From Clarkia xantiana subsp. parviflora (taxonomy: Eukaryota > Streptophyta > Magnoliopsida > Myrtales > Onagraceae): a DNA stretch of 64,000 nucleotides. The translations under genes and the position numbers were made by a program. The DNA lies in NCBI GenBank assembly GCA_036873135.1, contig JAPTYO010000020.1:2906081-2970080 (forward strand), in the 5' to 3' direction. The notes under the pieces are model-generated. The model made no database searches, had not been told where the DNA came from, and saw only the letters and a program-made list of their open reading frames with translations. The first letter of the stretch is position 1. Each line of letters starts with the position of its first letter. Positions 44,870 through 57,735 of the stretch are shown in pieces.

Positions 44870-47800
44870 AAGGGTCTCTCGGGATCAGGGCCGGCCCAAG
44901 TGAAACTGAGGCCTAGTAGTTCGACTAGATTCCGGAATTGAACATGTGTTCAATTCAAAAGTTTGTTAATTCTAGTTCTTTCAAATGATTTTGTTGTATC
45001 TATAAGTTATACATATTCTTTATGCATGGCAGCTTATTTGCTCTTGTGAATGTTTTAATAAAATGTTGCTCTAATTAAATTTTGGTCTACAGACATTATC
45101 TATTATTGCAGATACACTTTCTCCTCCAAATCAAGAAACCACTTGCACTACTGAAAACCATCTTTTGTTGCAGGGTTCATGTAAGCAGTATCCTAGATCC
45201 GAGGGTAGGGACTGCGGCCTGCAAAAGTGGTCGGAAATGACATTATCTGGGTGAATAGCATAAAAATCACTTGATGCACTATTATCAATTATGTATGTTA
45301 TAGATGTAAAAAGTATATCATTACAGATAAATATATCTTTTATGTTATACATAAGATATAATCTATTGTTATAGATAAGTTTTCTTTAGTAATAAAGTTG
45401 AAATTATTAAAAAATCAAAACAATCATAAAATTAAGAGAAAAGCAGCTATGATCGAATTTTTGGATAAATCTAAGTGTTCGTATAAACATAGTAATTGCT
45501 ATGATAAGCGGGAAACATAGAACAACAGAGTAAGTAAAAGCATGCAAACATAAATACCTAAAGTAAATAAGAAGATTAGTTTAACAAAATTAAAGACCCC
45601 AGACAAATGTTAGAAGCTTGGTGAGGAGAACAATATCTCATTCAGCGTAACAATCAAGACCAAGAGAAGATATGAGAATCCTTCAAAAAAGATCTTGCAA
45701 ACAGTAACCACGTGCGACTAGCGATACCAGAAGGGGCACCAAATACTGTAAAATTATGAATAATCCCAATAACAAACAAGAAAAACCACATGAGGGGTCG
45801 AAGTTGGTTGAGGTTCGTTCCTCTGAAGTATTCAAAGCTAAAGATCAAGCTACCGAGGTATCCCTGAACGTAAAACATCTGAGAATTAGAGGATGGGGCG
45901 TTGAAAAAAAAAATCAACTTATCTCGAAGGAAAAGTAGTTTAAAGTAGCTGGATACGGTTAGTCATGTTGTTAATTGTTTGAAAATTGAGTATCTGTTTT
46001 TGTAGCATTTGGTTCCCCACTAGAAGGGGTAGATAGTAGACAATAGTGACAAATATCATTATAAAAGCCTAAACATATACCCCCAGGCAACGACCATGTC
46101 GACGTTGTAGTTGATGATGATGACTGAATGTAGATTGGAATCTGGGAAGGGAGACGCCGGTAACTAAAAAAAAAAAAACATGGTGACTAGGAGACTAACC
46201 GATCAGACTGATCATCTGTCGGGGGTATGTAGAGATCTGGAGAATAGTAGATCTGGTTGGTTGACTAGTTTGTGGTAAAGGGGGTGATGCAGGGATGGTG
46301 GTTGGATGCTGACTGGTTGGTGGTCAGGGGACGATGCAGGACAGGTAGCTTTGAAACTAACGACGAGAAATCTTCGAAGTGGTCTGGCAAGGAAACTAAG
46401 ATGAGGGGTTAGCTTGTGCTATGGTGGAGGCGCGATGACTTTGACGAAGGCTGATGTGTGATGAAACCGTGAAAAGCTGGCATTGACGAAGGTTGATGTT
46501 TCCTATCTTCAATTAGTTTCGGCATTCGCAAGGGGAATAGCCCCTTAGAAATGGAGATAAAGCTCCCTCAGAATATATTGTATTTGTAATTAGTGATAAT
46601 TTATTTATTATTTCTATCCGCTAAAATATATTATTTTTCATAGATTATACTGTCTAAGTACTATTTAGAGATATAAAAATATGAATAAAACGATAAGTAG
46701 AAACTTAATTAGATTAGACTCCAGAGATTGAATTCTCACTCCATAAAAGTGAATGGTTTGTGCTTCTCTCAGCGAATTCAATAATCCATCTCTCATTATC
46801 TAGGTCTAATCCCCACTTGCACCGGGTCAGTCCATGAACAATTTTTCATTCCCATGAACACTAACGGGGATTGAATGAATTGAACTCCTACCCTCTAGTT
46901 AAGAGATGAGATGCTGAATAACCACACAATTGTTAGGATAACATATACTCATTAATTGCAAGTTCTATCCTTCACATATACATGGGTCCATCATTGCAAG
47001 TAGGCAGTAGACTGGCTATTCAGACTTCTATTGTCCCGTGGCCTACAACCAATCTCTTATTTCCAATAAGGATATTTAATTATAATACAACCACAAGGAC
47101 AATTCTGACGCAATCAGTAGTGATGGTCAAGTGTTTAAAAACATTTAATTTCATGTGTTTGGTTATGAAGTTATAGGTTCGAAATTTCGTAGAAACTTTG
47201 TCTCGTAGTGAATTAATTAAAATATTAGGTACTGTATTAGACGTATGAGAAGACGAGTGGAACTTACTAGCCGTTACAAACTGTGAGAAAAACATTACGT
47301 AATGGGGTAAGATAGCATCGTCACTAAATGACTCAGCAAATTTTGAATGTATCAACAGTAAATGAATTTGGACTGTTATCATGGGCATATCATGGATTAT
47401 CTATTTTCTCTAGCTAGTCAAAATGAACTATATCATTGAGTTTCTACTCCCTTGTATTCCTTATTAATTCCAATACTAATTCTATTTTTTGAACATGGGT
47501 TAGGTTGTTATACAGTATTTCTTTTCTTTTAAATTTGATCTTATTAGTAAATTTTTAAAATTCGACAAAAAGAAAGAAATAAATTCAAGTGCGAGTGAAG
47601 AATAGTCCAGATATGAAGCAAGTTGTTACGAGTGTGTCTTCTTAATGACATCTAAAGCCAAGGACAAAGCTACGTAGTAACGATGGGGCAATTGCCCTCT
47701 AAATTTTTGGTGATGTGTAAGTTTAATCATAAAAATTGGGATTTTTCTACCATGCTTTGGGAGCACCATGTTTTTTGTTTTTTTAATACTATGGTGGACT

Positions 47801-48444
47801 TAATTGTAACATAAGTAAAACTTTAAAAGTATGAAAAAAAATATGAATTTTTTTAACTACACCTAAGATGTGTATCATACTATTAATAATATCAATTTCC
47901 CTATGGAGTTCACATTTAGGGCAATAGAAAAATAAAAATATTAGTGGCAAAAGCATGGTGCTCTCAAAGCATGGTAGAAAGGTCCTGATTGTAATATTTT
48001 TTTTTTCGATTAGGCCATTTAAAATATTATATTTGCCCCTAAAAATTATTTTACCTTATATATTATTTGCTCCTATTCAATTTATAACCCCGAATAAAAT
48101 TACTATCCCTACCTAGCTAGAACAACCCCACGCGAAACAAAAACCCATTTTACAATTCAGTATATTGTTTCTTAATTATTATAACATACACCGTTGACAA
48201 ACTATATATATAATATAATATATTGTAATGCATGTTGGCTCTAGCTACACGTAAATTGGTCCAAATTTACTGCATTGCCAATAAGGACGAGGTCCACGAC
48301 CATAGATGTCTGAAGAAGACTCGTACAAAATTCTCCATTCGATACAACCCAATCATGGAAAGCCACTTTGACTATTCTATGGTCAAACTTTGAAATGGTT
48401 CTCATATACATTATTATTATTATATATAAATATACATATATATG
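44870..48444. other. spacer between the two MLO genes
   Basis: The 3' UTR of gene 1 runs to about 45080. The rest is AT-rich with no recognised gene. A minus-strand hydrophobic 87-codon frame (45917-45654) has no recognised domain. The stretch 46820-46920, with CCGGGTCAGTCCATGAAC, is unassigned. Confidence 0.55.
47744..47980. mobile_element. short foldback (MITE-like) between the MLO genes
   Basis: TTTCTACCATGCTTTGGGAG at 47744 and its near-complement CTCTCAAAGCATGGTAGAAA ending at 47980 form inverted ends of about 27 bp around an AT-rich core. I do not see a clear target duplication. Confidence 0.65.
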
Positions 48445-48491
48445 TATATATATATAGACCACATCATCGTCTTTGAGAACCTACCTCATCA
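48445..48491 (+). promoter_or_regulatory. MLO gene 2 TATA region and conserved start block
   Basis: TATATATATATA at 48445-48456 is followed at 48465 by CATCGTCTTTGAGAACCTAC, then CTCATCA, matching the block downstream of the gene 1 TATA run. The start codon is 129 bp further on. Confidence 0.55.
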
Positions 48492-48619
48492 ATAATCTCT
48501 GATAGCCATTCCTTCCACCAACAGTTTCCATATTCAGAAACACATCAATTTCATCATTCACTCAAAACATAGAAACATTTCCATAAAAAGAAGCGACATT
48601 TATTGTTGTTAGTTAAATT

Positions 48620-49208
48620 ATGGCAGTGTACGAGAAGGAACGTACTCTAGAAGAGACATCCACATGGGCTGTTGCTATTGTCTGCTTCGTGCTGCTGGCC
48701 ATCTCCATCTTCATTGAAGAGTTCATTCACTTAGTAGAGAAGGTAAAAATAATTAATTTACACAAATTAGAGGGTTTACTATCAAATAACTAGCTAGCTG
48801 ATATTCCTGCAGTCGAATAAATTACTAGCAATAATTTATTTTTATTTTTTACAATTTTGTGAGCTCAAGTTTAGTACAAATTGCTACTTCCGTTAGAATT
48901 CCGTCTAATTTGGACGGAAACGGTCACCCAATGAACGAAAACGCAGTAAATTGCTTGTTGATGTTTAATAATCATATAATTTGTTAGGTTGTTTGGATAG
49001 TTAAACAAATTGTTAATTGTTGTTTGGACAGTCGAATAAATTACTGGTTATTTTCTTCATCACCTGCATGTCATGTGACTAATTATGACTGGATTATAGA
49101 TAGAATATTTGATGGAGCTTGAAATTTGTTCACAAACGAAACATGAGTTAACAAAAAAAAAATCAGCTAACAATTTGTTTGAATGTCTAGTAGTTTCATA
49201 ATTAAACC

Positions 49209-49287
<79 letters not shown>

Positions 49288-52200
49288 TTGCTTCATGAAT
49301 ATTCCTCTTTAAATTCTTCTAAATTAATGATGTGCTTCAAAATCTGCAGTTCTTTAAGAAGAAGAGAAAGGTAGCTCTTGTGGAAGCTGTGGAAAAGGTT
49401 AAAGCAGGTATATATTGTGTATATATAATCAAACTCAGTAAATTACTATTACTACTAATAGCAACATATACATATATCAAGTAGATAATTATTCAGTTCA
49501 TCTAAATTAATTATTTTCTAACTCTATGATGATATATATTGCAGAACTTATGCTTCTGGGGTTCATCTCTCTGTTGCTTACAGTACTTCAAACTCCGATC
49601 TCAAACATATGCGTTTCCCGAAAAGCAGCAGCATCGTGGCGACCGTGCGGTACAGCACTTAAGAAAGAAACTACGATCACTACTAAACTCGGTCGAACAC
49701 TTTTCGAGCTTTTTGATAGTAATAATGGTGTCGATGTACCGGCTCGGCGAAGTTTGGCCACAAAAGGGTATGATACATGCACTGCAAAGGTAAAATAGGA
49801 ATTAACCAAGTTATTTATATCTATAATCTAACATTTCTAGTCATGGATGTATAAAATGTCATATTTTTACATGCAGTAATTAATTTTTATGCAGTGGTAG
49901 TTAATAATGGGAAGAAATTACATGTGCAGGGTAAATATGCATTTGTAACAGCATATGGAATCCACCAGCTCCATGTCTTCATCTTTGTACTGGCTGTAGT
50001 TCATGTCTTTTACTGCATCATCACTCTTGCTCTTGGCAATATTAAGGTAATTAATTCTAGGTTAAGAAACTAAAAAGAGTCTCAACTATAGGTTATATTT
50101 TTCTAATCGCTATTTTGTATTTAAAATGTTGATATTCAATGTCTCAGCTATTAGATCGGTTGATTTCCACTTTTTTCTCTTAAAATTGATAGAGCAAAAA
50201 TATTTTTTTTAAGCGTCAAATAAGCATAAACCATGAACAACAAATCTAATACTTCGGAAAAGTGGAAAATAACTTGTGTTTATTGCTTAAAACGTCAATT
50301 TTAACGTCAAAGCCAGTCGAGAAAAGGTGAAAGCAATAAATCTGATAATTGGTAAACTGAATATCAATATTTTAAATTTGGGACAGCGATTAACAAGATG
50401 ACCTATAATTACTAACTATTTTTACTAAAATAATCTAGTTCTTTTTACATGTAGTTAATGGGTATATTATATATAATGAAGAACCTAACATATTTTCTGC
50501 AATATATTCTACTGATGTATATAGATGAGGAGTTGGAAGCGCTGGGAAAAGGAGACTAAGACACTTGAGTACACATACCACAATGGTAATTACATTTTAA
50601 GATTAACGCGCAATTATACCTTAATTGCGCTCGATTATGACAAATTATAGTAGTTAATGATCTGGAATACTAAAAAATTATACTTTTGCAGATCCACAGA
50701 GGTTTCGGTTTGCAAGGGATACATCGTTTGGGCGAAGGCATCTGCACTTCTGGAGTCAATCATCGATCTTACTGTGGATTGTAAGTATTTGAATTTTCTA
50801 AGCAGTTAGATTAAGAGAGATAATGAATCAGAGGAGAGAGACATTTTTTTTACACAAATCACGATGTGCTTGATCTAACAGCTGATAAATATAGTTCAGA
50901 TAAACTCGACTTCAGTTTTGATTGATGTATAACAACATTATGTTTGAATTTGCAGGTGAGTTTCTTTAGACAGTTCTACCCATCAGTGACCAAAGTTGAT
51001 TATTTGGCCCTCAGGCATGGATTCATAGCTGTAAGTATATATATACACAACATTAAAACCATGATTATTATTAATTTTTCGAACTATTAGAGAAATCATG
51101 AATCAACATTCAACTGAAAATGGGTATCTAATGAACTAATCAATCTGCAGGCACATTTACCATCTGGTGCTGAAACAAGATTCGACTTTCAGAAGTACAT
51201 TCATCGATCACTTGAAGAGGATTTCAAAGTTATCGTCGGTATAAGCCCGGTTATATGGCTTGCTGCAGTACTCTTCTTATTGACAAACACATATGGTACA
51301 ATTTCTACACTATTTCTTACAGTAATCACTTAAAAACAATGCACAATTTTTTATTATGTATCGATCGGTTTCAACAATTCTCTCTTGTTTCATCGTTCGT
51401 GTAGGATGGCATTCGTATATCTGGCTACCCACCGGTTCATTGATTGTAAGTACAATTTTATTCAACATTAGTTCAAATTTGAAACATTTAACCATATACC
51501 TTTTTTTTTTTTTCTAATTTCTATATTTTGCACTATGCAGATAATACTATTAGTAGGAACAAAGCTTCAAGTGATTATAACAAGACTAGGGCTGAGAATA
51601 CAAGAGAGGGGTAATGTAGTAAAGGGCACACCAGTGGTTCAACCCGGTGACGAGCTCTTCTGGTTCGGGAAACCCCGGCTTCTGCTATTCTTGATTCACT
51701 TTGTTCTCTTTCAAAATGCCTTTCAGATGGCTTTCTTTGCTTGGAGTACAGTAAGTTCTTCAAAACATTTCTTAAAAAACAAAACTAAACAGCGTAAAAA
51801 ATTGTTAAACCCTAATACACATATATATTTCAAAATTGTGTCTGCAGTATGAATTTGGATTCAAGAACTGCTTCCATTCGGAACTCGACGATATCATCAT
51901 CAGAATCACATTCGGGTAAGTTTATAACGGCTAACAGGTTTTTTGGTACAACATATTTGATCAACATTATCTTTTGATATAAAGTTTTTTTTAAAAAAAA
52001 AAAAAAAAAAACTTATGACTCGACTCGACTCAACCTGCCATTTTCCGTTTCTACGTGGAAACTCATTTTTAACTGCATTGTTTTTAACATTTTCAAACAG
52101 ATAGCTAATGAAATATAATAATAAATTAACAGGGTATTCATCCAAGTACTCTGCAGCTATGTAACTCTCCCACTTTACGCTCTTGTAACTCAGGTAAATG

Positions 52201-52705
52201 TGAATTTTTACCATCATTTTGAATAACAGTTAATTTCGATACCGAATTTACAAAATTTCGTAATTTTTCGTTATAGATGGGTTCAACGATGAAATCCAAC
52301 GCCATATTCAACGACCAAGTGGCCACGGCACTAAAGCGATGGCACCACAATGCAAAGAAGCACACCAAGCACAACAAGTCACCGGCCTCGAGCAGACCGA
52401 TGACTCCACTTCACGGAACTTCCCCAATGCATCTTTTGCATAACCATCAAGTGGCTAGCCATGAGATTAGCTCGCATAACGGGTCTCCTTATAATAATGT
52501 CGGTCCATGGGAGGATTTGGATTTACAGTTCCGACGCCACGATGATCCGGAACCAGAAGTCTATGGCGACATCACTGAGGATGACGGTTCTACCCCTCGC
52601 CACCTGGTCGATGGTTCGACTCCTCCGAGGATTAGTCATGAAGAAGATGGTAATCAAAGTCATGCAATGGACATGAGTTTTGACTTTGGTGTTCAGAAGA
52701 AATGA
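48620..52705 (+). CDS. MLO: MLO-like seven-transmembrane protein (gene 2, 13 exons, 573 aa)
   Basis: Exons: 48620-48742, 49350-49407, 49545-49789, 49930-50046, 50525-50585, 50692-50780, 50956-51030, 51151-51295, 51405-51445, 51541-51750, 51848-51915, 52133-52193, 52277-52705. Exons 1-12 have exactly the same lengths as in gene 1, so the pair is a tandem duplication. All seven membrane segments, the loop cysteines and the calmodulin-binding helix ([14 protein letters not shown]) are present, as is [13 protein letters not shown] in the tail. The C-terminus ends [10 protein letters not shown], an SFDF segment close to but not identical with the clade V acidic-F-S/T-F tetrapeptide. Function as for gene 1. 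AATAAA occurs at 52919-52924. Confidence 0.95.
48772..49208. mobile_element. foldback in MLO gene 2 intron 1
   Basis: GGGTTTACTATCAAATAACT at the left and GTCTAGTAGTTTCATAATTA at the right are inverted and resemble the termini of the 35566-35926 type. The copy is diverged and lacks visible target duplications. Confidence 0.6.
49213..49284. repeat. TA dinucleotide microsatellite in MLO gene 2 intron 1
   Basis: An almost pure TA run of about 72 bp immediately follows the intron 1 foldback. The Ile/Tyr repeat frame across it is an artefact. Confidence 0.95.
50060..50430. mobile_element. foldback MITE in MLO gene 2 intron 4
   Basis: A diverged member of the GGGTTAAGAACC family: AGGTTAAGAAACTAAAAAGA at the left, with a right arm containing GACAGCGATTAACAAGATGA. 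MLO gene 1 has no counterpart in its intron 4, so it inserted after the gene duplication. Confidence 0.65.
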
Positions 52706-53454
52706 GAGGCTCAGTTTGATTAAATATTCTTTGTACATGAAGGCTGAAGTAGGTTTGCTGATCATGGTTATATATATATATATAGTGAATTAGACTGTTA
52801 GAGATAATAATGTGTTAAAAAAGATGTTAATTCTACTTATTTCCTTTTTTTAGTAAAAATTGTTGTAATTCTGTTCTTTCTGCAAATTAGCTTGTATCTT
52901 ATGAATGTGAATGTTTTGAATAAAATATTGTCCAGATTTTGGTCTCCATCTTTGCTATATCTATATTTTAATGTCTTTTGTACAGGGATATAATTACTCA
53001 AATACCCTCTTTATTTTAATTGAGTTAATTAATGTAATTAATAACTTAATGTTTTGCGATAATTTCTCATTTTTCAATATTTAAAGAAAAAACTTCACAA
53101 ATTGTTAACATGGCATAAACTTGAAGCTATGACATGTATCACAAGGTTTAGCCAACTAAACTATTTGCTTATATTAGACAACGTTACACTTACACGCGTA
53201 GAACAAAGATATAATCAATCAATTTCGAGAATGATATAAGAGTCTGATCCGGACAGACTCCAAAACAATACAAAAAACCTTATCAAAGAGTAACTTAAAT
53301 CATGTAAAATCTTTAAAAAACAAAATTAAGATTTATAGTAAAATTTTAGAGGGAAATGAACCTAACATTTTACTTTGATATATAATATTTTTTACACAAT
53401 TTAAGTTAATTCTTTTTAAATAAGGCAACTATAATTTATTTTTTTTAATAACTT

Positions 53455-53670
53455 TAAATGAAATACAAAGTTTTGACAACAATAAATTAAAGGTACTCAT
53501 CTTAGTACTCTGCAGCTATGTAACTCTCCCACCTCTAGTAACAAAGGTACCTTACCTATGCATATACACTCCAAATGAGAATTTTTACAAACATCATTTT
53601 GAATCTTTAATGACAGTTAATTTAGATATCGAGCTTATAAAATTTATAACTTTTCGTTACATGATAGCAT
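53455..53670 (+). pseudogene. relic of a third MLO copy (exon 12 region)
   Basis: TAGTACTCTGCAGCTATGTA (from 53504) followed by ACTCTCCCAC matches MLO exon 12 ([15 protein letters not shown]). Upstream ACAATAAATTAA resembles the intron 11 end. Downstream, ATCATTTTGAATCTTTAATG and then ATTTAGATATCGAGC match gene 2 intron 12. The acceptor AG-G context and the end of the exon are damaged. No other MLO exon is found nearby. Confidence 0.75.
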
Positions 53671-53883
53671 ATAAGTAAGCTTGCCTAATTTTTCTCCATG
53701 TGTACTATGTAACACGAACAATCGATATTAACCCGTGGCTACGAAAAAAAGAACCAGCATCCAGTATTCTCAAAAAAGGAAAGAATGAAGGAAACTTTTT
53801 TGAAGCTATGCAACACAGCATAATAATCTTCTTCTTACTGTACTCAAAATAGTATTAGAGTTTGCTATTATTTCCAAAAGATG

Positions 53884-56286
53884 TCAAACATTCTCAGCAG
53901 CATCTCCTTGTGACCCTTCTGCGGTTCGTGCAGCAGCCAATCTCTCTGCAGCAAGCCTTTCTTCCAAAGCCCTGGCTCCTCGTTCCCTAAATTCGAAGCA
54001 TTATTACCATTTAATAACTTCTCGATTTTACTAGAAAAAGAATCTTATAAAGTATTTGAGTTGTGTGTGGAGAGAAGAGTAAGTAAAGCAACACTAATGT
54101 TGAACATATTGTATTTGATTGCCTAAGTTGATGAATACAATGGAGAGTGATCATATATATAGGACCCTCTAGGACTAATATGCAATGCAATACATATATG
54201 AGTACTAAGATGACTACATGTAAAATATAAGGATCGACATAGCATCTACTACTCTATCAGTCAGTAAGTAAAGGTTCTAACCTCCTTCTAGTTGCCTCGA
54301 TAGGGTCTGAGCCGGGCAATGGAGTGTCTCCAAGGCCATAGTTGTCGGAATCAGTTGCAGGTTTAGGTCTTCCACAGAGGATCCGACCAAATACGGTAGC
54401 AATGGGATTAATCACTGGCCTATATGTAGGATAAACACCCATTAAAAGAATCAGACAAAGAGATGGTTGCAATAAAACACCAAGTGTGTGGACAAGATCA
54501 ATTCTATATGTACCTAAGAAATTCAGGGAAGAACGATGCAAATGAGAAATCATCGCTTGGATCACCCCTAAGTTTAGTCTCTGCCCTGCTCTGTATGTAT
54601 CTCAGATAGAGCCAGCCGATATATGTGCCAATGATTAGGGTTGGAAGGTAGGCTGCAGGCTCTGGTGTGAAGAAGCTTAGAGCTATGGCAAGAAGCAGCA
54701 TTATAGATGGAAACCACTGCAGAAATTATTAGAGGGGTGTGAGCATAAATGAACTATAAATGACAAGTTAGAAAAGAGGCAATAAATTTGTGTGTGGAGT
54801 GGAGTACCTATACCTTTGCTTTGATTCTTAACAGAGGAAGTTCCTGATCGGGTATGATTTGCTTGATACCAACCAAGAATCCAGCTAGGATCCCGTGGAA
54901 ACCAGATAAGGGCATATATCTAGATAAAATAACCAATAAATTTAAAACTACATCGAGGAATGTTGATAGGAAACACAGGTTTAGTGATTGAAGATATATA
55001 ACTAAAGTTAGATGCTTGCTCAATGTTATTACCGAACTTACAAGTATTTTTCCTCCGTTGTTATGTAGTAGAAAGCGATGGCAGTGACAAAAAGACAGAG
55101 AGAGGTTAAAAAGTTCACAATAAAGATGAACTTCACAAACTCCCTTGAACCCCATATAGGCTCAAGCAGTCTACCCATGAAAAGGAGACCAATGGCGCTG
55201 ATAACAACCTGGGAGAAACATGAGGAAGCATCTTTAGATAAGATTGCACAGTCAAAATAGTGTATGAATAGATATATCATACTCATAGGTGGTCATCAAG
55301 TACATACTTCATAGAGAGATTGCTCAATATATCCAGATGTTATCAAATTCCAAGCAAAAGGAATTGTCCTGCAAAGTAAACCAAGATTGATGGAGGAACT
55401 TAAACCATTTCCTAAATCAAATGAATGATTGCAATTTCTCAAAACATGGGATCAGTCCAGGATGACTTGTCAAATTGAATCGGATATCCTAAATCCTGAT
55501 TATCATCAAATTTCCCTTTTACAAGATAAACGAACGGGCTCAAGATACAACTTGAATCCATAACATCGTATGTTATATCAAAACAAACAAAAATGCCACT
55601 TTCTGAAGCAAACATACACATGGATCTTATAAACAGTCTGAACGGAGGCTAATATCTGAAACTATCCCAAATTACTTTCTCATTTTACATTCCTCAGACC
55701 AGAAAGAAAGAGTTCACAAACAACATTTTTCTGGATAGGTTATGGATACTGGATATCTCTACTGTCACAAAAGGAGACTGCTGAGAATCAGGTCAAGAAA
55801 GGAAAAGAAAATGTCAACTGTTAATGCTGACTTCAAGATGCCGTAATAAACGATATACGATTATACTCATGCACTACATCAAATCCATCTGAATATCGGA
55901 TCATGTCCAGTCAAAGGTCAAAAATCTCCAGTTGCTCCTCACTCTGATCTTAATTTGGTTAAGGAAATATTAACTTCAAATTCGGCAAAGATGAAATGAT
56001 GCGATCACCCAAAACAGTCAAATACTGTGAGTATCGCAAATACCTAGCTGGAATTAGAGCTAGGTAAGAGATAGCAGCGGGGAAGATCTGCACCAATATG
56101 TGCCCGCCGATAAGCACCACCGTGAGGCCCTTGCAGAGGCGCGTGAATCCGCCGGACAAGTTCGTCCCCTGCCATCTCGACACCAAAGTAACAATAGATC
56201 AGTTCAGAATCGAAGGACAACGAACCCGCTGGAAAATGCAAAGCGTGAGATGCAGGGAGAGGCGATTTGCTTACTGCAGAGCTCAT
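53884..56286 (-). CDS. RBL19: rhomboid-like protein 19 / TMEM115-like Golgi membrane protein (8 exons, 304 aa)
   Basis: Minus-strand exons: 56286-56275, 56168-56044, 55368-55308, 55208-55042, 54919-54814, 54716-54514, 54419-54282, 53986-53884. The protein starts MSSAGTNLSGGFTRLCKG. It contains YLALIPARTIPFAWNLITSG, GLLFMGRLLEPIWGS, GFHGILAGFLVGIKQIIPDQ and ETKLRGDPSDDFSFASFF, and ends with a basic/acidic helix RERGARALEERLAAERLAA and DAAENV. These are hallmarks of the TMEM115 family, a rhomboid fold without the catalytic serine (GFHG in place of GxSG). Family members reside in the Golgi and affect trafficking. Exon 1 codes only four residues (MSSA); the acceptor at 56169 was chosen because it joins in phase and gives the family-like N-terminus. 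Length equals that usual for the family. Confidence 0.92.
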
Positions 56287-57735
56287 TGCACCGGAATTGA
56301 ACGGAGGCGTTGATCAGAGGTGGGAAGCCTGGTGATTGGATCTGGAAATGGTCATCGAATGAGAAGGGGTTTAGTGTGGGAGAAGAGATTTAGGGGGTCA
56401 GATTCGTAGTTGGTTAATTAATTATTATTATTATTATTTTTTTTTTTTTGCCAATTGGTTAATTAATTATGAACCAAGAAAATACATACATGCATTTGGA
56501 TCGGATGGGTATGATTAATTTGGTTACACTAATATGCACATATACATAAATTAAAATATATAATACTATATATCATTTTTAAAAAATTATTATATCTACT
56601 TTTGTATTAAAAAAATATTTATAAATTAAAATATTAAAAATTAGTTTTAAACTTTAAACGGGTTATTTGTCAATTATTATTATTATCTAAGTTAATCAAG
56701 CTGAATTATATTTCTTTTAATCATAAGTAAAATGAATTGAATTTTTTAATTAATCAATAATATATAATTAATCTTATCATTGAGAATACAAATAACGAGA
56801 GATAACTATGTCTCTTTCGATGGATTATGCAATATAAACTCATATATAATTATTGGAAGCAAATAAAGTGGCAGATCATCTAACTAAATCGTGCATTTGA
56901 AGTAGTAGTTTGTTCAACTACATGAAGAACTCACTAATATAGCAACTATTGTTTCTTCTAATATATGTGGTCGCATAGAAAGTAAACATATTATGTCTGA
57001 TTATTTATAGTTATTACTTTGTATGTTGAATTTCTTTTCATTATAAAAAATAGATACTAGCTACGTTACGGGCGCACTGTTATCGTGAAAATGATACATA
57101 ATATGATCTTAGATCGATACGTATCAATCCGCGTGTTACTAAGCAAATATTTTTAGGCCATTTGCGTGATATATTTAATATTGTTGATAATAAAATCAAT
57201 ATTATATCATACATAATAAAGGTTATGGACTTGCTTCTTTTTTTTTTTGCCATGGTTATAACTTATAACACTCACACTCAGTAATGGATGTCATGCAAAA
57301 CTCGGAAGCGATAATCAGTATATTAAACTACATAAATGATATACATATATATCAACTATAATGTGATCCGACTAATTTAAAAGTAAAGAGTTTCGAATTT
57401 GCCCAAAAGTTTATAAATTACAGCACCTGCCATTGTGTGGGTCGGAATTTATCGGAACAACTCCCTCGACACCGTGCATTGACAATCACAAACACAACCC
57501 TCCACCACAGAAACTGAATCTCCCATATATCCACATCGAAAAATGCCACGTAAGCCATGAACTGGATCGACCAACTGCTGACGTGGCCCAATAGCATCTC
57601 AAAACCAAGGATCATGACCCAATATCAATCCTATATTGGATACTACTTACTGTCTATATCCCATCTTGCCTATACTTTCAAAACCTACTTCCTTCACTCT
57701 TCATCACCATCCCTGCAAACCCTAGATCACCAATC
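56287..57735. other. intergenic region between RBL19 and LHCA1 (divergent promoters)
   Basis: The two genes are divergently transcribed. 56287-56400 is the presumptive RBL19 5' UTR/promoter and 57400-57735 the LHCA1 promoter. The AT-rich middle shows no gene. TAGCTACGTTACGGGCGCAC near 57059 stands out but is unassigned. Confidence 0.6.
57579..57592 (+). promoter_or_regulatory. LHCA1 promoter ACGT and CCAAT elements
   Basis: TGACGTGGC (57579-57587) has an ACGT core like light-responsive G-box/bZIP sites, and CCAAT overlaps at 57588-57592, about 145 bp before the start codon. A second ACGT occurs in GCCACGTAAG near 57545, and a TATA-like CTATAT at 57654-57659. Function is inferred from motif and position only. 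Confidence 0.4.

Noticed and set aside
45654..45917. Hydrophobic 87-aa minus-strand frame between the MLO genes
   Set aside because: No recognised family and no supporting exons; kept only as an unassigned open frame in the spacer.
49183..49374. Open frame of alternating Ile and Tyr
   Set aside because: It is a translation of the TA microsatellite in MLO gene 2 intron 1.
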